A DNA stretch of 64,000 nt, from positions 124,001 to 188,000 of the forward strand of contig DBJE01000013.1 of the NCBI GenBank assembly GCA_002297045.1, given 5' to 3'. The notes below the pieces were generated by a model that did no database searches, was not told where the DNA came from, and saw only the letters and a list, made by a program, of their open reading frames with translations. This DNA comes from Caryophanales bacterium UBA784. Lineage in GTDB: Bacteria > Bacillota_I > Bacilli_A > RFN20 > CAG-288. Shown here in pieces: positions 1-8,599 of this stretch. Position 1 is the stretch's first letter. Each line of letters starts with the position of its first letter. Both the position numbers and the translations under genes were made by a program.

Positions 1-2597
1 TCCTTTTAAACCGTGCACCTACCCTTCACCGTCTTGGTATCCAGGCCTTTAAGCCGATTCTGATCCAAGGCAAGGCTATCCGTCTGCATCCGCTTGTCTG
101 CCCTGGATTCAATGCCGACTTCGATGGCGACCAGATGGCCGTCCATGTTCCGCTTTCCCGTCAGGCTCAGGCCGAGGCGATGGTTTTAAGGCTTGCCAGC
201 CGGAACATTCTTAAGCCGAGCGATGGCCAGCCTATCTGTGTCCCGTCACAGGATAGGATTTACGGAAACTATTACCTTACCCTTGAAGACGACATCAAGA
301 GGGATGAGAGGTACTATAAGTATTATAGGAAACGCGGTCAGCAGGATGTTGCCGAAAAGTACCGCTCCTATGAACAGTATGAAGGAAAGGTCTTCTCTGA
401 TCCTTCTACTGCCATTCTTGCCTACCAGAACCATAAGATTTCTTTGCACACCCGTATCTATGTTCCTGGAAAGAGTCTGAAGAAGGTCGGTTTCTCTGCC
501 CGCCAGAATTCCTCCTACCTGCTTACCACGGTCGGAAAACTTATTTTCAACTCCATCTTCCCGGATGAATTCCCGTTCATCAACTTCCCGTTCAAGGACA
601 GCGAAACTGCCGATAAGGACTACTCTTCCAACTTTGATTCCACTCCGGAAAGCTTCTTTGTCACCAGGAAGGAAGCCTATGACTTTGTCATCAAGAACGG
701 CGGATTCAAGGAAGGCGATGATTTTGATCCGTTAAAGGAGTACTGCCATCTCCAGCCTCTCCGTTCTCCTATTGACAAGGGACGGATCAAGAAGAGGATT
801 GCCAAGATCTTCCATCACTATCACGAAGATGCGCTTCGCACCGCCCATATCAGGGACCTGTTTAAGAACCAGGGCTTCGACTACTGCACGAAGTCCGGTC
901 TGACTGTCTCTCTTGACGATAGGGTCCCGCTGAAAGGACGTGAAGAACTCTATAAGCAGACTCAGAAGAAGGTTGACGAGCTTGACGAAGCCTATGACGA
1001 GGGCTTCCTTACCGATTCCGAACGTCATCAGGCCGTTGTCGATACCTGGAACTTCCTGACGACCAAGAAAGGCCCGAGGAGGAAACTTCTTAAGGATCGT
1101 AGGGCTCAGTCGCCTCGTAACCCGAGGTTCAGGATGATGGAATCCGGAGCCCGCGGTTCGACGAACAACTACAGGCAGCTTATCGGTAGGAAAGGTCTTC
1201 CGCAGAAGGCTAACGGCGATGCCATCGAGGTTCCGATTACCTCCTGCTTCTCCGAAGGCTTCTCCGTCTCCGAGTACTTCTCCTCAACCCATGGTACCCG
1301 TAAGAACGGCTCCGATACCGCTTTGAAGACTGCAGACTCTGGTTATCTTACCCGTCGTCTTGTCGATGTCGCCCATTCTGTCGTCATCCGCGAAGAAGAC
1401 TGCCACTGCGATCATGGCAGGGTCGTCGAGGAAATCAAATCCGAGGATGGAACCCTTATTGCTTCCTTCTATGACCGTCTTGTCGGCCGCTTCCCGAGGC
1501 ATGATGTTGTCAATAAGGAGACCGGCGAAGTCATTGCTTCGAAGGACGATTGCATTGACGAGGAGAGGGCCAAGAAGATTATTGCCGCTGGATATACCTC
1601 ACTGGAAATCCGCTCCGTTCTTACCTGCGAAGCAAAGGATGGTATCTGCGTCAAGTGCTATGGCCGCAACCTTGCCACTGGTAAACTTGCCACTATCGGT
1701 GACACTGTCGGTATCATGGCTGCACAGTCTATCGGTGAACCTGGCACACAGTTGACGTTGAAGAACTTCCATAACGGCGGTATTGCCGGTCAGCAGGATA
1801 TCACGACCGGTCTTCCTCGTGTCCAGGACCTTCTTGAGGCCCGTCATCCGAAGACCAAGGACTTAGCCTTAATCACCAATATTTCCGGTGTCGTCACCAA
1901 GGTCGAGGCCGTCGGTTCCCGCTCTCAGTTCACGGTCAAGAACGACTTGGAAGAGCAGACTTATCTTTCTTATCCTGGTGCGACGAAGATTGTCGCCGAA
2001 GGCGATAAGGTCAAGGCAGGTCAGCCTCTTACCAAAGGTTACATCGATACCAAGGATCTTCTTGCCTGTTCCGACCTTTCCACCGTCCGGAAGTACATCA
2101 TTTCCGAGGTCAAGAAGGTTTACAAGAAGGACGGAGGCTCCGATATTTCCGATAAGCATCTTGAGATTATCGTCCGCCAGAGGACTAACCGTCTTTCCAT
2201 CGTCAACCCTGGCAACTGCTTAGGCCTGCTGCCTGGGCAGAAGATTACCGATGTCGACTTCACCAAAGCTAATGCCAATGTCCTTGCCCATGGTGGGAAA
2301 CCGGCGGTTGCCCATCCGATCATTCTTGGCATCACCAAGGCTGCCCTTGAGGCAGATTCCTTCCTTTCTGCCGCATCCTTCCAGCAGACGACTGCTGTTC
2401 TGACCGATGCTGCCATCAAAGGCAAGGTTGACTATCTCCATGGCCTTAAGGAAAATGTCATGATCGGTAAGCTTATCCCTGCCGGCACTGGTATCAAGCC
2501 GCTTATTCCTCTTGATGAAGACGGAAACGACATTCCGGAGGAAGCTCCGCATGTCGATGATGAAGAATCCTATCCGTTGAATCAGGACAACAAGTAG
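1..2597 (+). CDS. rpoC: RNA polymerase beta' subunit, 3' part (start outside window)
   Basis: Catalytic beta' subunit of RNA polymerase. The frame is already open at base 3 and runs about 864 codons to the TAG at 2595-2597; the N-terminal clamp and zinc finger lie upstream of the window. The Mg-binding motif NADFDGDQM is encoded at 111-137. Further down are the bridge helix and trigger loop (AAQSIGEPGTQLTLKNFH, near 1715-1775) and the second zinc site (CHCDHG and CEAKDGICVKC, near 1400 and 1627-1660). The C-terminus ends in an acidic tail. An ATG at 135 lies inside the catalytic motif and is not a real start. An inverted repeat follows directly at 2611-2639. Confidence 0.98.
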   Translation, partial: LLNRAPTLHRLGIQAFKPILIQGKAIRLHPLVCPGFNADFDGDQMAVHVPLSRQAQAEAMVLRLASRNILKPSDGQPICVPSQDRIYGNYYLTLEDDIKRDERYYKYYRKRGQQDVAEKYRSYEQYEGKVFSDPSTAILAYQNHKISLHTRIYVPGKSLKKVGFSARQNSSYLLTTVGKLIFNSIFPDEFPFINFPFKDSETADKDYSSNFDSTPESFFVTRKEAYDFVIKNGGFKEGDDFDPLKEYCHLQPLRSPIDKGRIKKRIAKIFHHYHEDALRTAHIRDLFKNQGFDYCTKSGLTVSLDDRVPLKGREELYKQTQKKVDELDEAYDEGFLTDSERHQAVVDTWNFLTTKKGPRRKLLKDRRAQSPRNPRFRMMESGARGSTNNYRQLIGRKGLPQKANGDAIEVPITSCFSEGFSVSEYFSSTHGTRKNGSDTALKTADSGYLTRRLVDVAHSVVIREEDCHCDHGRVVEEIKSEDGTLIASFYDRLVGRFPRHDVVNKETGEVIASKDDCIDEERAKKIIAAGYTSLEIRSVLTCEAKDGICVKCYGRNLATGKLATIGDTVGIMAAQSIGEPGTQLTLKNFHNGGIAGQQDITTGLPRVQDLLEARHPKTKDLALITNISGVVTKVEAVGSRSQFTVKNDLEEQTYLSYPGATKIVAEGDKVKAGQPLTKGYIDTKDLLACSDLSTVRKYIISEVKKVYKKDGGSDISDKHLEIIVRQRTNRLSIVNPGNCLGLLPGQKITDVDFTKANANVLAHGGKPAVAHPIILGITKAALEADSFLSAASFQQTTAVLTDAAIKGKVDYLHGLKENVMIGKLIPAGTGIKPLIPLDEDGNDIPEEAPHVDDEESYPLNQDNK

Positions 2598-2610
2598 AAA
2601 ATATGCTACA

Positions 2611-2639
2611 ATAGGGAAGGCGTTTTCCGCCTTCCCTAT
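2611..2639 (+). terminator. Perfect inverted repeat after rpoC
   Basis: Arms of 12 bp (2611-2622 and 2628-2639) match perfectly around a 5-nt loop, 13 bp after the rpoC stop. No T-run follows, so termination would be inefficient. An extended -10 (TGC then TACAAT at 2607-2612) overlaps the left arm and could start the downstream tRNA transcript. Confidence 0.5.
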
Positions 2640-2643
2640 CTCT

Positions 2644-2717
2644 GCGGCCATTGTTCAGTGGCAGAACCTCACCTTCCCAAGGTGAAGACGCGGGTTCGAT
2701 TCCCGTTGGCCGCTCCA
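2644..2717 (+). tRNA. tRNA-Gly(CCC)
   Basis: A full cloverleaf is visible: acceptor GCGGCCA paired with TGGCCGC, D-arm GTTC/GAAC, anticodon stem TCACC/GGTGA with loop TTCCCAA (anticodon CCC, reads GGG), and T-arm GCGGG/CCCGT with loop TTCGATT. The 3' CCA is encoded. The body is 71 nt, normal for tRNA-Gly. A strong terminator follows at 2729. Confidence 0.93.
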
Positions 2718-2728
2718 ATTGTTTATCT

Positions 2729-2756
2729 GCCCGGCTCTCTGGCCGGGCTTTTTTCT
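2729..2756 (+). terminator. Rho-independent terminator after tRNA-Gly
   Basis: GCCCGGC (2729-2735) pairs with GCCGGGC (2742-2748), followed by a run of T. From 2757 to about 3060 I see no gene; a 73-codon frame at 2886 has no ribosome binding site and unremarkable composition. Confidence 0.85.
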
Positions 2757-3067
2757 TTCCGAATATTGCCGAAAACGGTTGGAACAAAGGGTTTTCCTCT
2801 CTGACCTTCCTTAGGGTATCCCCCCTTGGCGGATTCCCACTGTCTTATGGTTTATCAATTTGCTAAATCATAAAAGTGCAAGAACTTGCAAATTTTTAAT
2901 GAGGAATCAATTCTATGCTATCCGGTGATAGGATTCGGATTATCATCTTTGGCTTTCGGGTACTTGGTGACTTTCCCTCGTAGCTTTTATCAGTGCCGGA
3001 TCAGACGGGAATTGATTGGGAAGGATGTCTTTTCTTCCTTTTGGACATCGTGGGAGAAACCGATATC

Positions 3068-3110
3068 TTTACAATTCTTTACAATTCATATTTTTAAACT
3101 TTGTTAAAAT
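3068..3110 (+). promoter_or_regulatory. ppk promoter region with tandem TTTACA repeat
   Basis: TTTACA occurs at 3068-3073 and 3078-3083, a direct repeat with 10-bp period. A -10-like TAAAAT lies at 3105-3110, 27 bp before the ppk ATG. The hexamer, spacing and orientation resemble the PhoP box of Gram-positive phosphate regulons (TT[ACT]ACA repeats with a short spacer). That would suit a polyphosphate gene, but it is inference. Confidence 0.4.
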
Positions 3111-3136
3111 AAGGAGAACAGAAATAAGGTGGATGC

Positions 3137-5197
3137 ATGAAAAAGAACCCGATTGTTTTGGATAGTCATAACTATGTTGACCGTGATGTGTCTTGGATGT
3201 ATTTCAATAACCGTGTACTCAAGGAAGCCGGAAACAAAGCCGTTCCTCTATATGAACGTCTGAATTTCCTTGGGATTTATTCGAATAACCTCGACGAATT
3301 CTACCGTGTCCGGGTTGCTTCCCTTAAGCGCCTTGCTACTTCTAAAGGGACTGAATTTAAGGCGGAAAGAGAGAGAGCCAAGGCAGACTTGGCCAAGATT
3401 CTTTCCCTGACCTCCCTTTACGACAAGGAGTATATTTCGATTCAGAAGGAAGTCTTTGCCCTTTTAGGAAGGAAGAATATCCATCTGGTCAATGAGAGGG
3501 AGCTTGACGAGGAACAGCAGAGCTACATCAAGAACTACTATCTCCGCAAGATTGATGGTTACGTCAATCCAGTCTTTATCAATAAGAAAGTCGCGGTCGG
3601 CGATGTCAACGACTCGAGAATCTATCTTGCCTGTAAACTGGAAAAAGAGAACGCTACGAAGATTGAATATGCCTTGGTTCCTATTCCCGATGATATCGTC
3701 GGCCGGTTTATCGTTCTTCCGAGCAAAGGCAAAGATCATTATGTCAGGTATCTTGACGATGTCCTTCGCCTGAATCTTGACTTTATTTTCAAAGGACAGG
3801 GATATGACCATATCTCTGCCTTTGCCTTCAAACTTTCTAAGGATGCAGAAAGGGAAGTGGAAAGCGATCCGGAGGAAGGAATCTTCCGTTCCCTTTCGGA
3901 AGCCATCAAGACGAGGAAAAAGGGTAATCCTGTCCGTGCCGTATTCGGCGAGGGTATTCCTCTCGACCTTAAAGGCAAACTGAGGAAGACCTTCGATATC
4001 AAACCGGACGATTTGATTCAGGTCGGCGGACGGTACCATAATAATAAGGATTTAAGGAAGTTCCCTTACTTTGGAAACAAGGCGTTGAAAAACGTCCCCT
4101 GGGAAAGCAAGGAACTCTCCGAGGTGGTGAACGGAGAGTCTTTGCTCGATGCCATCGAGAAAAAGGATAGGCTTATCCATGTTCCTTATCAGTCCTTCGA
4201 TGCCTTCGTGAAGCTTCTCCAGGAGGCCGCCATTGCTCCCGATGTCGTTTCCATTAAAGCTGCCATTTATCGTGCAGCCAATCATTCTAAGGTGGTCCGC
4301 GCCCTCTGCCAGGCTGCCCGCAACGGAAAGAAAGTGACTTGCAGGGTTGAATTAAGGGCTCGCTTTGATGAAAGCAGCAATAGGCTCATTTCCAAGAAAC
4401 TGAGAGATGCCGGCGTGGATGTCCTTACCGGACTTGAAGGATTCAAGGTCCATGGCAAGGTAGTAGTCATCAAACGGAAAAAGAAGAACGATATTGCCGT
4501 TGTCTCTACCGGAAACTTCCATGAGGGGAACGCCTCCCTTTATACCGACTGTCTTCTTTTCACGGCGAATAAGAAAATAACCGAAGATGTCCAGAGCATT
4601 TTCAAGTTCCTTGCTAAGCCCTTCACCCAGCCTACCTTCCATAAGCTGTTTGTCTCTCCGAACGATAGGCAGAAGCCTTTTGAGAAGCTTATCGATCAGG
4701 AAATCAATAATGCCAGAAAAGGTCTCCCGGCATCCATCTGTATCAAGATTAACCACATTACGGATGAAAAGAGGGTAGAATGCCTCTATCGGGCAAGCCA
4801 GGCAGGAGTAAAACTGAAACTTCTTGTCCGCGGGAACTGCTCGCTTGTCCCTGGCATTAAAGGACTAAGCGAGAATAGGGAAATCCATGGCATCATCGAC
4901 CGATATCTTGAGCATTCCCGTATCTTCATCTTTGAAAATGGCGGGAAACCTCTTTATTATAGGGGCAGTGCTGATTTCAGGCCGAGAAACCTTTATAATC
5001 GTGTAGAAGTTGTTACTCCGGTCTACGATAAGGAATGCCAGCGACGGCTACAGGAGATTTTCGACTTAGGATTTGCCGATAACACCAAGTCTTTCCTTAT
5101 CGACGGGAAAGGCACCAATGAGAGATTCCTTAAAGGACCGAACAAAGTCGAATCACAGAAGGAACTCTATCTTGCCCTTTCTTCGGATAAGAAATAA
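3137..5197 (+). CDS. ppk: Polyphosphate kinase (PPK1)
   Basis: Reversibly transfers the ATP gamma-phosphate onto inorganic polyphosphate. The 686 residues match normal PPK1 length. The N-terminal domain contains the typical NLDEFYRVRVASLKRL stretch. The two phospholipase-D-like catalytic halves show the first histidine in FKVHGKVVVIKR and the VVSTGNFHEGNASLYTD motif, and the second histidine in LEHSRIFIFENGG. The ATG at 3137 is preceded by AAGGTGG (3126-3132). ppx lies 62 bp downstream with its own -10 box, so the two enzymes make and break polyphosphate from one locus. Confidence 0.95.
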   Translation: MKKNPIVLDSHNYVDRDVSWMYFNNRVLKEAGNKAVPLYERLNFLGIYSNNLDEFYRVRVASLKRLATSKGTEFKAERERAKADLAKILSLTSLYDKEYISIQKEVFALLGRKNIHLVNERELDEEQQSYIKNYYLRKIDGYVNPVFINKKVAVGDVNDSRIYLACKLEKENATKIEYALVPIPDDIVGRFIVLPSKGKDHYVRYLDDVLRLNLDFIFKGQGYDHISAFAFKLSKDAEREVESDPEEGIFRSLSEAIKTRKKGNPVRAVFGEGIPLDLKGKLRKTFDIKPDDLIQVGGRYHNNKDLRKFPYFGNKALKNVPWESKELSEVVNGESLLDAIEKKDRLIHVPYQSFDAFVKLLQEAAIAPDVVSIKAAIYRAANHSKVVRALCQAARNGKKVTCRVELRARFDESSNRLISKKLRDAGVDVLTGLEGFKVHGKVVVIKRKKKNDIAVVSTGNFHEGNASLYTDCLLFTANKKITEDVQSIFKFLAKPFTQPTFHKLFVSPNDRQKPFEKLIDQEINNARKGLPASICIKINHITDEKRVECLYRASQAGVKLKLLVRGNCSLVPGIKGLSENREIHGIIDRYLEHSRIFIFENGGKPLYYRGSADFRPRNLYNRVEVVTPVYDKECQRRLQEIFDLGFADNTKSFLIDGKGTNERFLKGPNKVESQKELYLALSSDKK

Positions 5198-5259
5198 ATG
5201 AGAGAAATTTCGTCATCTTTTCTCTACACCTTTATAATGAAGAAAAGAAGGGCCAGCCT

Positions 5260-6171
5260 ATGAGGAAACCAGGTTATTATGCTGCCATCGATGTCGGCAG
5301 TAATGCAGTCAGAAGGATTATCAAGGATGTCTACGGCAGGAAAAAGGATAAGATTCTTGCCTCTACGGTACAGGAAGTCCGGATCCCTATCCGGCTTGGC
5401 GCTGACGTCTTTTCAACTGGGAGCATTTCCTTCCGGAAAGAGCAGCAGCTCATCGACACAAGGATTTGTTTCCGCTCGCTAAGGAACATCTATTCGGTAA
5501 CGGCCTATAAGGCGTATGCCACCTCCGCGAGGCGGGAAGCAAAAAACGGAGAAGAAGTCATTGAGCGGATCAAGAAGGAATCCGGAATCGATAGGCAGAT
5601 TGTTTCCGGAACAACAGAGGCAAATACCATCACCTATATTCTAAAGGATCTTCATCTGGATAAAGGTGTCTTTGTAGCCGTGGATGTCGGAGGAGGCAGC
5701 ACGGAGGTCTCTTTGATCGTCGATGGAAAGGATATCAAATCCGACTCCTTCCCTATCGGGACCCTCCGGATTCTTGCCGGCAAGGACAAAAAGGAGACCT
5801 GGTCTGCCTTTAAGGATACCTTGAAACGTTACCATGATAAATATGGTGACATTAATATCATCGCGACCGGGGGAAACATCAACCGGTACTGGAAACTCTC
5901 CGAACACAAGTCCAAGCAGAAAGTCAATCTTCTTGATAAGGACGAACTTTTTGAGATCTATGACAAGCTTTCTTCCTTAAGTACAGAAGAACGGAAGGAA
6001 AAATACTCTCTTAAACCGGACCGTGCCGATGTCATTGTCCCTGCAGGGGAGATCTTTATTACTGCCTGTAAGTGCCTAGATAGTGACTATCTCTATGTCC
6101 CGATGACCGGACTTGGCGATGGGATTGTCAACGACCTGATTCTTGGAAGTAATATCAATCAGGTTATCTAG
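5260..6171 (+). CDS. ppx: Exopolyphosphatase / Ppx-GppA family phosphatase
   Basis: Releases terminal phosphate from polyphosphate or hydrolyses pppGpp. It belongs to the ASKHA fold: the phosphate-1 motif is AAIDVGSNAVRRII at the N-terminus, and the phosphate-2 motif VAVDVGGGSTEVSLI lies near residue 140. At 303 residues it holds only the two ASKHA subdomains and lacks the C-terminal HD-like domain of long Ppx proteins. A TATAAT at 5233-5238 supplies a separate promoter after ppk. Polyphosphate is the likelier substrate given the neighbour; pppGpp cannot be excluded. Confidence 0.85.
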   Translation: MRKPGYYAAIDVGSNAVRRIIKDVYGRKKDKILASTVQEVRIPIRLGADVFSTGSISFRKEQQLIDTRICFRSLRNIYSVTAYKAYATSARREAKNGEEVIERIKKESGIDRQIVSGTTEANTITYILKDLHLDKGVFVAVDVGGGSTEVSLIVDGKDIKSDSFPIGTLRILAGKDKKETWSAFKDTLKRYHDKYGDINIIATGGNINRYWKLSEHKSKQKVNLLDKDELFEIYDKLSSLSTEERKEKYSLKPDRADVIVPAGEIFITACKCLDSDYLYVPMTGLGDGIVNDLILGSNINQVI

Positions 6172-6350
6172 TCCTTTTTCCCTGCCTGCCTTGCTTTTTT
6201 CGGTTGCTGGTTTTTTCTTTGGTCTTATTGAAACCGGTCGTCTTTCCACAAATTAGAAGAAAGGCTACGTTTGTTTCTTCTCCTGGCTGTGTCCGTTCCT
6301 TAGGTAAAGGCTTTCATCTTTTTTCCTCTTTTTCTTTTCCGGATTGTTCC

Positions 6351-6369
6351 TATAATATCTGTTCGTATG
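6351..6369 (+). promoter_or_regulatory. -10 box almost touching the start codon of the MarR gene
   Basis: TATAAT at 6351-6356 is followed by the ATG only 10 bp later, with no Shine-Dalgarno sequence between. Transcription should start at or beside the ATG, giving a leaderless or nearly leaderless mRNA. The -35 is weak. The 195 bp before it hold no gene. Confidence 0.5.
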
Positions 6370-6843
6370 CTAACTAATGTAAACAGCTTAGAAGAAGAAA
6401 AGACCTTAGGAAGAAGGATCCATCAGACCTCGAGCAAGCTGGCCGCCTATATCAACCAGCGAAGGAAAGAGAGAAATCTGCCAAGGAAAGGCTATGAAGG
6501 AAATCTTCTCTTCTTTATCTTCTCTAATCCAGGATGTCTTGCCAAAGACATCCAACGAGAGTTCCGGATTTCTAAGGCGACCGTCTCTTCCTCCATCCAA
6601 AACAGGGAGAAAAAGGGGTGGCTTACCCGGAAGGATGGGAAGGACAGACGCTACAAGGTGCTCTGCGTCACGAAAGAAGGCAGAAAAGCCTGCCGCCCTT
6701 ATACCGAGTTCTTTCTCGACATCAATAAAGAAGTTGAGAGTCAGATTTCTATAGCTGACAAGGAGACGACATTACGTGTCCTGAACCAGATTCTGCTGAA
6801 TCTGGAACAGGCAAAAAAAGGAGAAAACAATGAAAACCATTAA
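6367..6843 (+). CDS. MarR-family transcriptional regulator
   Basis: A 158-residue winged-helix protein. The central DNA-binding part reads LAKDIQREFRISKATVSSSI, then a wing with the charged DGKDRRYKVL segment and the TKEGRK turn typical of MarR. It overlaps the following ABC exporter gene by 14 bp, so it is translated with it and most likely represses its own operon in response to an exported compound. The effector is unknown. Confidence 0.87.
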   Translation: MLTNVNSLEEEKTLGRRIHQTSSKLAAYINQRRKERNLPRKGYEGNLLFFIFSNPGCLAKDIQREFRISKATVSSSIQNREKKGWLTRKDGKDRRYKVLCVTKEGRKACRPYTEFFLDINKEVESQISIADKETTLRVLNQILLNLEQAKKGENNENH

Positions 6844-8599
6844 GCGATTATTAACCTATAGGAATGGTTACTGGAAGGATACGACATGGACATGGATTTC
6901 GGTTGCTTTGGAAGCGGCACTTGAAATCCTTGTCGCTTTCTTCCTTCAGTATTTATTAAAAGGCGTGGAAGAAAGCTCCGCCTTAATGATCGGAAGGTGG
7001 GCAGGAATTATCGGCGGTCTTGCAATCCTTGCCGCCGTCAGGGGTATTTTCGCCGGATACTGGGCTTCTTCTGCCGCAGCCGGCTTTGGAAAGAACCTCC
7101 GTCAGGCAAGGTATGAGAAGGTGCAAACCTATTCTTTTAAGAACATTGATAAGTTCTCCTGTCCTTCCATTGTCACTCGAAGGACGACCGATAGGGCAAA
7201 TATCCAAAGGTCGGTCATGATGATTCTCCGCAGGGTCATCCGTGCCCCTTTAAGGATGATCTTTGCTAGGGTCATGGCGTTTGTTACCGCTCCTTCCTTA
7301 GCCTGGATTTTCCTAATCATCATTCCGGTTCTTTTCGTTGTCTTAAGGGTCATCGCCAATTCCGCCCACAAGCTCTTCATTAAGATTTTCGACACTTACG
7401 ATGATTTGAACCAGGATGTCCAGGAGGATGTCGACGGCATCCGTGTCATCAAGTCCTTTGACCGGAAGGACTATCATACAAGAAAGTTCCATTCTGTCTC
7501 GGAAGGCATCTATAAATCGTATATCAAAGCCGAATTCCGTCTTGCCTTCAATGGCCCTAGGAGGAACATTGCCGTCTATGGTGCTAGGAGGTTCATCTCC
7601 TATTTCGGCGCAAAAAAGATTATTGAGAGCGACAACGGAAAACTTCATGGAGTAGCCGGATTAGAAATCACACAGCTCACAACTCTCTTCACTTACATCA
7701 GGATGATTATGATGGCACTTATGATGGTTTCCATGATTTATGTTAGGATCATCATCTCCCGGAATAGTGCAGAGCGTTGCATCGAAATCCTGGATGAGAA
7801 ATCTGATATTGTATCTCCGGCTAATCCGCTAAAGAAGGTGGAGAACGGACAGGTCGATTTTGATGATGTCTCCTTCTCCTACGGCGGAGGGAAGAATGTC
7901 CTTGAGCATGTCAACCTTCACTTCCTTCCTGGGGAAACCGTTGGCATCATCGGACCAACCGGTTCAAGCAAGACCACTCTTGTCTCCCTTATTGCACGGC
8001 TCTATGATGCGACTAGTGGCGAGGTGAAAGTGGGCGGACATAACGTTAAGGAATATGATGTCGCCACTCTCCGTGATGCCGTCGCCGTCGTCCTTCAGAA
8101 GAACACTTTGTTTACCGGGACTATCCGGGACAACCTCAAATGGGGAAATGAACAGGCAACCGATGAAGAAATCAGGAAGGCCTGTGATATTGCCCAGGCC
8201 AGTGAATTCCTCAATCGGTTCCCTAAAGGACTGGATACAAGGCTTGTCGAGGGAGGAAACAATGTTTCCGGCGGTCAGAAGCAGCGTCTATGTATCGCCA
8301 GAGCCCTATTAAAGAACCCGAAGATCCTGATTCTCGATGATTCGACTTCCGCCTGCGATACCCATACGGATGCTTTAATCCGGGAAGGGCTAAGCAAGGA
8401 GCGGATGGATGTCACTAAGTTCATCATTGCCCAGCGTGTCCTTTCTATCCGTGACTGCAAGACGATTATCGTCAGGGATGCCGGAGGTAAGATCGTTGCA
8501 AAGGGCAACAACGATGAACTGAGGCAGAACTGTCCGGTTTATAAGGAACTCTATGAGTCCCAGCTTGGAGGAGGTGACTTCGATGTCAAAGCAGATTAA
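6830..8599 (+). CDS. ABC exporter half-transporter A (degenerate ATP site)
   Basis: A 589-residue half-transporter: a six-helix membrane domain (residues 1-310) fused to an ATPase domain. Walker A is GPTGSSKTT, the signature is VSGGQKQR, and Walker B ends LILDDST, with Asp where the catalytic Glu belongs. It therefore carries the non-catalytic site of a heterodimeric exporter. The partner starts 17 bp before its stop codon. Family knowledge points to export of drugs or peptides; the substrate cannot be read from the sequence. Confidence 0.9.
   Translation: MKTIKRLLTYRNGYWKDTTWTWISVALEAALEILVAFFLQYLLKGVEESSALMIGRWAGIIGGLAILAAVRGIFAGYWASSAAAGFGKNLRQARYEKVQTYSFKNIDKFSCPSIVTRRTTDRANIQRSVMMILRRVIRAPLRMIFARVMAFVTAPSLAWIFLIIIPVLFVVLRVIANSAHKLFIKIFDTYDDLNQDVQEDVDGIRVIKSFDRKDYHTRKFHSVSEGIYKSYIKAEFRLAFNGPRRNIAVYGARRFISYFGAKKIIESDNGKLHGVAGLEITQLTTLFTYIRMIMMALMMVSMIYVRIIISRNSAERCIEILDEKSDIVSPANPLKKVENGQVDFDDVSFSYGGGKNVLEHVNLHFLPGETVGIIGPTGSSKTTLVSLIARLYDATSGEVKVGGHNVKEYDVATLRDAVAVVLQKNTLFTGTIRDNLKWGNEQATDEEIRKACDIAQASEFLNRFPKGLDTRLVEGGNNVSGGQKQRLCIARALLKNPKILILDDSTSACDTHTDALIREGLSKERMDVTKFIIAQRVLSIRDCKTIIVRDAGGKIVAKGNNDELRQNCPVYKELYESQLGGGDFDVKAD

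Noticed and set aside
2886..3107. 73-codon frame upstream of ppk
   Set aside because: Contains the promoter elements of ppk and lacks a ribosome site.
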